Source: Arthrobacter sp. FW306-07-I
Lineage (GTDB): Bacteria; Actinomycetota; Actinomycetes; Actinomycetales; Micrococcaceae
Reading direction: 5' to 3'
Assembly: GCF_021800405.1 (NCBI RefSeq)
Contig: NZ_CP084550.1
Coordinates: forward strand, 992,001 to 1,056,000
Length of the DNA: 64,000 nt
Position numbers and translations under genes: made by a program. The first letter of the stretch is position 1; the number at the start of each line of letters is the position of its first letter. The notes under the pieces were generated by a model, which was not told the DNA's origin, did no database searches, and saw only the letters and a list, made by a program, of their open reading frames with translations. Of this stretch, positions 57,534 through 64,000 are shown piece after piece.

Positions 57534-58583
57534 ATGTGGGAGGAGCGCGCGGAGCGTGCCCGGCGGGAGATCGCTGCCATGGCCGTCGGCGGAATGGACT
57601 TGGCGGACCTCTATGCCGCGGCGCTTGCCGTTGTGCAGCGGGCGGTGCCGTTCGAGCAGGGGTGCTGGGCCGGCGTCGACCCCGACTCGATGGCGATGAC
57701 CTCCATCACCAATTGGCAGCCGTGGCCGGTGGGCGGGCACCAGTTTGAGGAGTACTTCATGCGGTTTGCCCAGTCCGAGTACACGGGCCGGGAACCCAAC
57801 ACGTTCGTCGAGCTGCTGCGGCGCCAGCGTCCCGTCGCCAGGATTTCGGATGCGCCGCACCGGGATGTGGTCCGCAGTGTCCGGATCAACGACCTGCTCA
57901 GGCCGCTCGGCCTGGAGCATGAGCTGCGTGCCGCCTTCCGGGTGGACGAGGCGTGCTGGGGAGTGGGCAGCATCTTCCGCGAAGGCGGCCGCGACTTTAC
58001 CGACCGGGAGGTGGAGTTCCTGGCCGCCGTGACCGCAACCCTGGCTGCGGCCACCCGGGCGGTTGTCCGGGTGGGGCACCCCACCGGGCCGGCCGCCGTC
58101 GGGCCCGTCATTGTCCTGGCCGGGCTGCACGGTGACCTGCGCGCCGCTACGCCCGCCGCCGCCTCCTGGCTGGCCGGGGTGGAGGACGTGGCGCCCGGCC
58201 GCTTTAGCCAGACGCTGTATGCCGTAGTCGCGCAGGCGCATGTCGCGGCGTCCGGCACGGCGCGGGCCAGGATGCGCGATGCCAGGAACAACTGGGTGAT
58301 GCTGCAGGCCAGCCGGCTGATTACCGGCGATGATCCGGAGCAGATGGTGGTCACTGTGGAACCCGCTACCACCCACGAACTCGCCGGCCTGCTGCTGATG
58401 GCGTACGGGGTGACTGCCCGCGAGCGGGACGTCTGCCTGGAGGTGCTGTCCGGAAACCCGACCGCGGAGATCGCCCGGCACCTGTTCATCTCGCCGCACA
58501 CCGTGCACGACCACCTGAAGTCCGTGTTCGAAAAAGTCGGCGTTGGCAGCCGGGGGGAGTTGGTGGCCCGGCTCGTAGCCTGA
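57534..58583 (+). CDS. LuxR-family HTH transcriptional regulator
   Basis: A 349-residue regulator. Residues 20-180 form a GAF-like sensor region (ALAVVQRAVPFEQGCWAGVD, GVGSIFREGGRDFTDREVEF). The C-terminal LuxR HTH is at about residues 288-345 (YGVTARERDVCLEVLSGNPT, AEIARHLFISPHTVHDHLKS, VFEKVGVGSR). It may control the divergent SnoaL-like gene or the membrane protease 17 bp downstream. The signal is unknown. Confidence 0.87.
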   Translation: MWEERAERARREIAAMAVGGMDLADLYAAALAVVQRAVPFEQGCWAGVDPDSMAMTSITNWQPWPVGGHQFEEYFMRFAQSEYTGREPNTFVELLRRQRPVARISDAPHRDVVRSVRINDLLRPLGLEHELRAAFRVDEACWGVGSIFREGGRDFTDREVEFLAAVTATLAAATRAVVRVGHPTGPAAVGPVIVLAGLHGDLRAATPAAASWLAGVEDVAPGRFSQTLYAVVAQAHVAASGTARARMRDARNNWVMLQASRLITGDDPEQMVVTVEPATTHELAGLLLMAYGVTARERDVCLEVLSGNPTAEIARHLFISPHTVHDHLKSVFEKVGVGSRGELVARLVA

Positions 58584-58599
58584 AAGGCGGGGAGGTTTC

Positions 58600-59517
58600 A
58601 TGCATGCCTTGACGGAATCGGTGCGCAGACATCCGCTGCCGTGGTACTTCGGCGTGACCTTCTTCCTGTCCTGGGCCGCCATTGTGGTGGCCGTCCTGGC
58701 GGTCACGGGTGGCTTGTCGCCCACGCCGGAACAGTTCCAGCTCACCATTCCCGTGACGGTGCCGGCCATGCTGCTGGGACCAGCTGCCGCCAGCCTGGTT
58801 CTGACGGGAATCGTGTCGGGACGGGCAGGGTACCGGGACCTCTGGTCGCGGCTGCGTGTCTGGCGGGTTGACCGGCGATGGTACCTCTTCGCACTGCTGG
58901 TGGCACCGGTGACGTTGGCGGTCCCCGTGCTGGTGCTGTGGCTGTTTTCCCTGGATTATGCGCCGCGGTTTGTCACGGAGCCGGATAAGGCAGGAACCAT
59001 CCTGATGGCGCTCGCCATCGGTCTGGCGGCTGGATTTCTTGAGGAGATCGGGTGGACCGGGTTTGCCATTCCCAAGGCCAGGCAGCATTACAGCGTTCTG
59101 TGGACCGGGCTGCTGGTGGGCGTGCTCTGGGGTGTCTGGCACTTCTTCGTGAGCTATTGGGGTGGCGGCGGGACAAACGGCGGGGTGCCGCTGGCAATCT
59201 TCATGTCGTTCTGGGTGGTTTCGGTGCTCGTCGGCCAGCTGACCGCCTACCGGGTGCTGATGGTCTGGGTCTACGAACATACGGGGAGTGTGCTTGTGGC
59301 GGCGTTGATGCACGCGAGCCTGGCGGCCTTCCAGTTCATCCTTAACCCGCTGACACCCGGAGTTCCCCAGCAGGTATACCCGTGGGGCCAGGCCGCCGCA
59401 ACGTGGGTGGCGGTCGCCGCCGTGGCACTGACGAGCCGCGGCGAGATGACCGGCCGCCGCCGTTTCCTGCCCATCAACGTCCGGTCACATCACAGGGCAC
59501 CGCACAGGCGGAGGTAG
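58600..59517 (+). CDS. CPBP-family intramembrane metalloprotease
   Basis: A 305-residue protein with eight or so helices and the CPBP (Abi) motifs: FLEEIGWTGFAIPKARQ (Glu148-Glu149), VLWGVWHFF (His181), and LMHASLAAFQF with a further His. The canonical motif is EExxxR; here Arg is replaced in part by Trp-Thr-Gly, a common variant in actinobacteria. The family includes prenyl-protein proteases and bacteriocin self-immunity proteins; the target is unknown. It follows the LuxR gene by 17 bp with GGGGAGG upstream. Confidence 0.84.
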   Translation: MHALTESVRRHPLPWYFGVTFFLSWAAIVVAVLAVTGGLSPTPEQFQLTIPVTVPAMLLGPAAASLVLTGIVSGRAGYRDLWSRLRVWRVDRRWYLFALLVAPVTLAVPVLVLWLFSLDYAPRFVTEPDKAGTILMALAIGLAAGFLEEIGWTGFAIPKARQHYSVLWTGLLVGVLWGVWHFFVSYWGGGGTNGGVPLAIFMSFWVVSVLVGQLTAYRVLMVWVYEHTGSVLVAALMHASLAAFQFILNPLTPGVPQQVYPWGQAAATWVAVAAVALTSRGEMTGRRRFLPINVRSHHRAPHRRR

Positions 59518-59555
59518 CTTGCGGGCCGCGTGCGGTGCCGGCCGCCGCCTCCGCT

Positions 59556-60062
59556 TCAGGCCGCGCCGTGCTCCGCCAGGATCTGTTCGCGCAGGATGTC
59601 TGCGTGGCCGCAGTGCTGGGCCAGCTCGCGCAGCATGTGCAGGTAGACCCAGCGAAGCGGGACTGGCCCGCGTCGGTTGCCGGTCACCACGCTGTCCAGA
59701 CTCAGCGGGGCCGCTGCGGCACGGGACGCGGCACAGGCTTCCCGATGCGCCGCCCGGACCGAATCGATCGTGTCGCCATCGTGCAGGATGAATGACTCGT
59801 CCGGCGTCGTCGGGATGCCGATCTCACTCCGTGGGCGGCCGGTGAAGGCTTCATCGAACCAGACCTTCTCCACGAAGGTGGCGTGCTTCACCAGTCCCAG
59901 CAGCGTGGTGCGGGAGGGGACCAGCCGCCGTCGTGCCTGCTCCTCGGTCAGGCCGTCCAGGCAACCGTTGAGGGCGGCCCGGTGCTCGTCCAGGAAGAAC
60001 TCGAACTGCCCGCGCTCGGGTTCGTTGATGACGTCGTCCATCGAGTGGAAGTGGGGTGCCAT
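59556..60062 (-). CDS. DinB/DUF664 family protein
   Basis: A 168-residue four-helix protein of the DinB superfamily: EFFLDEHRAALNGCLDGLTE, LLGLVKHATFVEKVWFDEAF and YLHMLRELAQHCGHADILRE. The His residues of VKHA, QHCGHAD are the usual metal ligands. Related enzymes use mycothiol or other thiols as cofactor. The reaction is not known. Convergent with the CPBP gene. Confidence 0.85.
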   Translation of the reverse strand: MAPHFHSMDDVINEPERGQFEFFLDEHRAALNGCLDGLTEEQARRRLVPSRTTLLGLVKHATFVEKVWFDEAFTGRPRSEIGIPTTPDESFILHDGDTIDSVRAAHREACAASRAAAAPLSLDSVVTGNRRGPVPLRWVYLHMLRELAQHCGHADILREQILAEHGAA

Positions 60063-60104
60063 AGGCAGACCCTAGCAAGGCGGGCGCCCCTGGAAGCAGC
60101 CACT

Positions 60105-60995
60105 TCACTTTCGCCGCTCCGGCGGCCGCCGGTGCCGGTGGTGGAGCTCGTAGTGGTCGAACACGTCGGAGGAGGTGCTTCCCTCGTGGCCGAACTTCCC
60201 GCGCAGCACCTCGGCCAGGTCCTCCAACGCCGCGTAGAGCATCCGCCCGGCGAACCGAAGCTCGGCGTTGTCGCTGCCCTGGGCCTCCGACGCCAGCTGG
60301 TGGGCGTAGGCAAGCGTGGCCGGCAGCGACCCCCGTTGCTCCACCTCGTGGAAGTAATAGGTCTCGTTGAAGGACAGCAGGTCGATGCTCACGGAGGCCA
60401 CGTTCTCCGCCATCGACTCCAACAGTCCCGCAGCGTGCCGGGCCTCCAGCGAGGCAATGCCGGACGGACCGGCTGCCTCGCGGAACAGGTTCAGCTGGTG
60501 GGCAAGCGCGCGGCGCCTGCTCAGCGCCGGGTAGGTCTGCAGGATCCAGGAGACCGTGGCGGTCAGCAGGCCAAAACCCGCAACAGCCTGGAATGCCATG
60601 ACCAGCCGAAGGACCGGGTGGATGGCCACGATTTCGCCGAACCCCGCGGTGGAAAGGGCCACCAGCGAAACGTAGAGCGCCTCGGCAAAGTCGGCCTGCC
60701 GGGGAATGTCCGCCGAGTAGGAGAAACCGGCCGGCAGGTGCGGAAGGTACAGCAGCGCCCAGCCCACCGCAGCCAGGGCAGCCCACGCCGCGATGACGGC
60801 TGCCATGGCCATCGGCGCGGCGACGGAGGAGGCCCCGCCCCGGACCTTCCTCGACACCCGCCAGAACACCCGCATGATGGTCCGGCCCACCGGACCGGAG
60901 CCATGCGGGTACAGCAGCGTCATGAAGACATCGGCGATCATCAGCAGAATCAGCGCTAAGCCCACCACCGTGAAAAGCACGCCTTCAAAGTCCAT
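60105..60995 (-). CDS. Potassium-channel-family protein
   Basis: A 296-residue protein with four hydrophobic segments (about residues 5-28, 60-85, 105-120, 130-150). A pore-loop sequence ALYVSLVALSTAGFGEIVAI precedes the last one. TAGFGE stands in place of the canonical TVGYGD, so selectivity could differ. The C-terminal 140 residues are helical and cytoplasmic (AENVASVSIDLLSFNETYYF). The ATG at 60995 starts a short cytoplasmic N-terminus. Confidence 0.8.
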   Translation of the reverse strand: MDFEGVLFTVVGLALILLMIADVFMTLLYPHGSGPVGRTIMRVFWRVSRKVRGGASSVAAPMAMAAVIAAWAALAAVGWALLYLPHLPAGFSYSADIPRQADFAEALYVSLVALSTAGFGEIVAIHPVLRLVMAFQAVAGFGLLTATVSWILQTYPALSRRRALAHQLNLFREAAGPSGIASLEARHAAGLLESMAENVASVSIDLLSFNETYYFHEVEQRGSLPATLAYAHQLASEAQGSDNAELRFAGRMLYAALEDLAEVLRGKFGHEGSTSSDVFDHYELHHRHRRPPERRK

Positions 60996-61055
60996 GCCTC
61001 ATCCTAAGTGCGCAGGATGGCGCGGGAACGCCGGCCCGCTGGCTAGGCTGGCGCC

Positions 61056-61556
61056 ATGGACTTTCGACTTCGCCAGGCCACGCCGGAGGACGCCGAGGCA
61101 GTGGTGCTCATGCAGACGCAGGCGCACGAGGAGTGCTACCCGCACCTGCTGTCGGCGGATTTCTTCGCGCGGCGCAGGGCCAGCATCCCGGAGCGGGTGG
61201 TGCGGCGGCGGACGTTCCTGGCCAGGGACGAGCCGCGGATCCTTGCCTTCGACGGCAACGACCAGCTTGTGGGCTACGCGGACGCCGGCCCCGGCCGGGA
61301 GGACGACGCCCCCGAAGCGCTGGAGCTCTACTCTATCTACACCCTCCGGCGCACCTACGGAACGGGGCTGGGGGCGGCCCTGGTGAGTGCCGCCGTCGGC
61401 TCCGGCCCGGCCTACCTGTGGGTGCTGGAAAACAATCCCCGCGCCCTGGCCTTCTACCGGAAGCAGGGGTTCCGGCCGGATGGCAAGCGCAACACCCTGC
61501 CGCCCGAATGGGAGGAACTGCCCGAAGTCCGGCTGGTGCGGCGGGCGCAGCCTTAG
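61056..61556 (+). CDS. GNAT-family N-acetyltransferase
   Basis: A 166-residue GNAT: FRLRQATPEDAEAVVLMQTQ, the acetyl-CoA-binding motif A region LRRTYGTGLGAALVSAA (R-x-x-G-x-G/L), and VLENNPRALAFYRKQGFRPD. The natural substrate is unknown. TAGGCT lies ten bases before the ATG, a leaderless-type start. Divergent from the channel gene. Confidence 0.87.
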   Translation: MDFRLRQATPEDAEAVVLMQTQAHEECYPHLLSADFFARRRASIPERVVRRRTFLARDEPRILAFDGNDQLVGYADAGPGREDDAPEALELYSIYTLRRTYGTGLGAALVSAAVGSGPAYLWVLENNPRALAFYRKQGFRPDGKRNTLPPEWEELPEVRLVRRAQP

Positions 61557-61605
61557 CAGCAGGAGGCGACGGGAGCTGCGTACGACGGCGGCAGTGCGCG
61601 CCCAA

Positions 61606-61666
61606 CGCGAGATGACAGTTCACGGCAGTGCTTCACAGGAACATTGCTGCGAACTGCCATCTCGCG
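61606..61666. repeat. 61-bp inverted repeat between convergent genes
   Basis: The arms CGCGAGATGACAGTTC (61606-61621) and GAACTGCCATCTCGCG (61651-61666) match with one exception, and the stem can continue with G-U pairs. It lies between the stops of the GNAT gene (61556) and the flavoprotein gene (61772). It could act as a bidirectional terminator or be a dispersed palindromic element. Confidence 0.6.
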
Positions 61667-61771
61667 GGTTATGGACGACGGCGGGCGCCGCGTCCGTGCC
61701 GTAGGTGCGGTTGAGTTCGCGGGAAGTGAGGACGTTCGGCCTGGGTACCGGGCAGGCCAGCCGGGGTGAGG

Positions 61772-63448
61772 TCAGAGCGCGGCGGCCAGGCTCCGGCCCA
61801 CGGTGAGCCCGGTGAAGATGCAGCCGCCCAGGAAGGTGCCCTCGAGCGCGTTGTAGCCGTGGGCGCCGCCGCCGCCGAAGCCTGCCGCCTCGCCCGCAGC
61901 GTAGAGGCCGGGAATGGCAACGCCGTCGTGCCCGAGCGCCTGGCCGGACAGGTTGGTCTGGATCCCGCCGAGGGTTTTCCGCGTGACCACATGCAGCCGC
62001 ACCGCGATCAGCGGCCCGGCCTTCGGGTCCAGGATCCGGTGCGGCTTAACGGTACGGAACAGCCTGTCGCCCAGGAAGCGGCGGCTGTTGCGGATGCCTG
62101 CCACCTGGGCGTCCTTGGAGTACGGGTTCCGGACCTCGGCATCGCGCTCCCCGATCTGCCGCCGGAGCTGCGCGTAGTCCAGCAGCGGCTCCTCCGTCAG
62201 CCCGTTCATCCCGCGGACCAGATCCGCCAGGTCGTCCGCCACCACGAAGTCCGCGCCGTGCTCCTTGAACGCCTCGATCGGGGCGCCGGCGCCCCGGCCC
62301 AGCCGGGTCCGGAGCAGCAGCTTGAGGTCGCGGTTGGTGATGTCCGGGTTCTGCTCGGAGCCGGAGAGGGCGAACTCCTTCTCGATGATGCGCTGGTTGA
62401 GGATGAACCAGGAATGGTCGTACTGCTGGATGTCGGCGGTGGTTCGCAGGAGGTTCAGGGTGCCCAGGGTGTCGTAGCCCGGCAGGCCGGGGGAGGGGAG
62501 CCGCCGGCCCAGCGCATCGAACCACAGCGAGGACGGGCCCGGCAGGATCCGGATGGCGTGGTCCGGCCAGATGGGGTTCCAGTTCTGGATGCCCTCCGTG
62601 TAGTGCCACATGCGGTCCCGGTTTACCAGCCGGACGCCGGACTGGTCCGCGATGTCCAGCATCCGCCCGTCCACGTGCTGCGGCACCCCGGTGACCAACT
62701 TCTGCGGCGGCGTCCCCAGCCGCTCCGGCCACCAGCGGCGCACCTGGTCATGGTTGCCGCCGATCCCGCCGGATGCGATGACCACCGCCTGCGCCTGCAG
62801 CTCGAACCCGCCAACCACCTCCCGGGTGGAGGACACCCCGCGCGGGGACGTGTCCGGTGCCAGTACCGAGCCCCGCACCCCGGTGACCGTGCCGCCGTCG
62901 TACGTTAAACCGTCCACCCGGTGCCGGAAAAAGAACCGGACGCTGCCCGACGAAGCCGCCTCGCGGGCCTTGTCAGCGAACGGCTCGGAGACGCCGGTGC
63001 CGGTGCCCCACGGGACGTGGAAGCGGGGGACTGAGTTGCCGTGGCCGCCGGCCCTGCCGTCTCCGCGCTCGGCCCAGCCCACCAGCGGCGTGAACCGGAT
63101 GCCCTGCTGCTGCAGCCAGGCGCGCTTCTCCCCGGCGGCGAACTCGACGTACGCGCGGCCCCACTGGCGGGCCCACTCGTCCTCGGGAAGGCGGCCGGAC
63201 AGCCGGTCCCACTGTGCCGATCCCTGCCAGTCCTGCCACGCCAGCTCGAAGGAATCCTTCACGCCCAGGCGGCGCTGCATCGGGGTGTCCACCAGGAAGA
63301 GCCCGCCCAGGGACCAGAACGCCTGCCCGCCCAGGTTGGCCTCATTCTCCTGCTCCACGACGGCCACCCGCTTGCCCGCGCGGACCAGTTCGTTGACGGC
63401 CACCAGCCCCGCCAGGCCGCCGCCGATGATGATGACGTCCGCGTCCAT
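61772..63448 (-). CDS. FAD-binding dehydrogenase (KstD/fumarate reductase-like flavoprotein)
   Basis: A 558-residue flavoprotein: N-terminal FAD motif ADVIIIGGGLAGLVAVNELV and VVEQENEANLGGQAFWSLGG, a central QAQAVVIASGGIGGNHDQVR, and the C-terminal GLYAAGEAAGFGGGGAHGYN ALEGT end. This matches the FAD-binding dehydrogenase group related to 3-ketosteroid delta-1-dehydrogenase and fumarate reductase flavoproteins. The substrate is not evident. Convergent with the GNAT gene and divergent from the SPFH gene. Confidence 0.88.
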   Translation of the reverse strand: MDADVIIIGGGLAGLVAVNELVRAGKRVAVVEQENEANLGGQAFWSLGGLFLVDTPMQRRLGVKDSFELAWQDWQGSAQWDRLSGRLPEDEWARQWGRAYVEFAAGEKRAWLQQQGIRFTPLVGWAERGDGRAGGHGNSVPRFHVPWGTGTGVSEPFADKAREAASSGSVRFFFRHRVDGLTYDGGTVTGVRGSVLAPDTSPRGVSSTREVVGGFELQAQAVVIASGGIGGNHDQVRRWWPERLGTPPQKLVTGVPQHVDGRMLDIADQSGVRLVNRDRMWHYTEGIQNWNPIWPDHAIRILPGPSSLWFDALGRRLPSPGLPGYDTLGTLNLLRTTADIQQYDHSWFILNQRIIEKEFALSGSEQNPDITNRDLKLLLRTRLGRGAGAPIEAFKEHGADFVVADDLADLVRGMNGLTEEPLLDYAQLRRQIGERDAEVRNPYSKDAQVAGIRNSRRFLGDRLFRTVKPHRILDPKAGPLIAVRLHVVTRKTLGGIQTNLSGQALGHDGVAIPGLYAAGEAAGFGGGGAHGYNALEGTFLGGCIFTGLTVGRSLAAAL

Positions 63449-63609
63449 GCGATCCCTGCCCCGGTTGTTGGTAAGTGAGAGTTCAGCATCAAACTACAGC
63501 AGGTTTGAAGCTCTCCCTTTCAAGGTTGGTGGGAGAATGGAGCCGGGACATCTGTCACGGCGCCGCCCGGTTCCGGCAGGTCCCGCCAGCAATTCAGGAG
63601 GGGATCCTT

Positions 63610-64000
63610 ATGGACCCCACCACATTGGTTGTCATCGTCCTGGTCATCCTGCTGCTCATCGTCGCGAGGATGGCGGTCCGGATCGTGCGTCAGTTCGAAA
63701 AGGGCGTGCTCTTCCGGCTTGGCAGAGTCATCGGAGTTCGGGAACCGGGCCTGCAGTTCATCATCCCGGTGATCGACAGGCTGCAGCTGGTCAGCCTGCG
63801 GATCGTCACCATGCCCATCCAGTCCCAGGGCATCATCACCCAGGACAACGTGAGCGTGGACGTCTCCGCGGTGGCCTACTACCGGGTGGTGGACGCCGTG
63901 AAGTCGGTCGTCGCGATCGAGAACGTGGCCGCGGCCATCGACCAGATCGCCCAGACCACGCTGCGGAAAGTCGTAGGCCAGCACACCCTGGACCAGACCC
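63610..64000 (+). CDS. SPFH/Band 7 (slipin/stomatin-like) protein, 3' partial
   Basis: The first 130 residues: an N-terminal membrane hairpin ([19 protein letters not shown]), then the Band 7 domain start [40 protein letters not shown] and [20 protein letters not shown]. Slipins form membrane microdomain scaffolds and often pair with a NfeD-type protease partner, which would lie beyond the window. AGGAGG stands nine bases before the ATG. The gene is cut by the window edge. Confidence 0.9.
   Translation, partial: MDPTTLVVIVLVILLLIVARMAVRIVRQFEKGVLFRLGRVIGVREPGLQFIIPVIDRLQLVSLRIVTMPIQSQGIITQDNVSVDVSAVAYYRVVDAVKSVVAIENVAAAIDQIAQTTLRKVVGQHTLDQT

Overview
This is a high-GC actinobacterial chromosome segment, most likely from Arthrobacter in the broad sense (Arthrobacter/Pseudarthrobacter). 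The evidence is the 16S and 23S sequence character, the actinobacterial boxA-like rRNA leader, many short leader or leaderless starts, and CUT1-type sugar ABC importers without a local ATPase. It holds one complete rRNA operon (16S-23S-5S, no tRNA in the spacer) and about 57 protein genes. No insertion sequence, prophage, CRISPR array or tRNA gene was recognised.

Layout. 1-5 kb: ArsR-SRPBCC fusion regulator under a 28-bp palindrome, MscS channel, DUF1304 and cupin proteins, an ECF sigma/anti-sigma pair and a secreted PT-rich repeat protein. 5-6.4 kb: MFS exporter. 6.4-18 kb: a sulfoquinovose (SQ) catabolism locus, the most interesting system here. 18-27.4 kb: small housekeeping or accessory genes (SRPBCC, DUF1801, GerW, glyoxalase and cupin proteins, an MFS/MarR pair, a SOUL protein with a tandem internal duplication, a secreted HNH nuclease with an excalibur domain, a PASTA lipoprotein). 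28.2-34.1 kb: rrn operon. 34.3-43.5 kb: 5-oxoproline locus (pxpA, pxpBC fusion, a biotin carboxylase/BCCP fusion, GntR regulator, DUF969, DUF979, DUF2891) with a broken cyclase-like gene inside it. 43.6-44.7 kb: three hypothetical proteins. 44.8-56.8 kb: lactate utilisation and gluconeogenesis (Dld, FadR-type regulator, LldP, LutABC, PpsR, PpsA). 56.9-64 kb: miscellaneous genes, ending in a truncated SPFH/slipin gene.

The SQ locus encodes a complete predicted sulfo-EMP route with a sulfolactate ending. An ABC importer (binding protein plus two permeases) takes up the sulfosugar. A Gfo/Idh/MocA-fold enzyme, likely the NAD+-dependent sulfoquinovosidase SqgA, releases SQ from its glycosides. Then a YihS-type isomerase, a YihV-type kinase and a YihT-type aldolase give DHAP and sulfolactaldehyde (SLA). 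An aldehyde dehydrogenase oxidises SLA to sulfolactate and a TauE/SafE-type permease exports it. A DeoR-family regulator is encoded beside it. Matching palindromes (TGTTG-N6-CAACA) occur in the divergent promoter region and directly upstream of the regulator gene.

Two further regulons can be read from the DNA. A shared palindrome, GATTGTTGAACAA, sits in both promoters of the oxoproline locus and probably belongs to its GntR regulator. Three copies of TGGTCnGACCA between lldP and lutA match the known FadR/LldR-type consensus. The lactate locus is wired so that lactate is imported, oxidised to pyruvate by two independent dehydrogenases, and converted to PEP by PpsA under control of PpsR.
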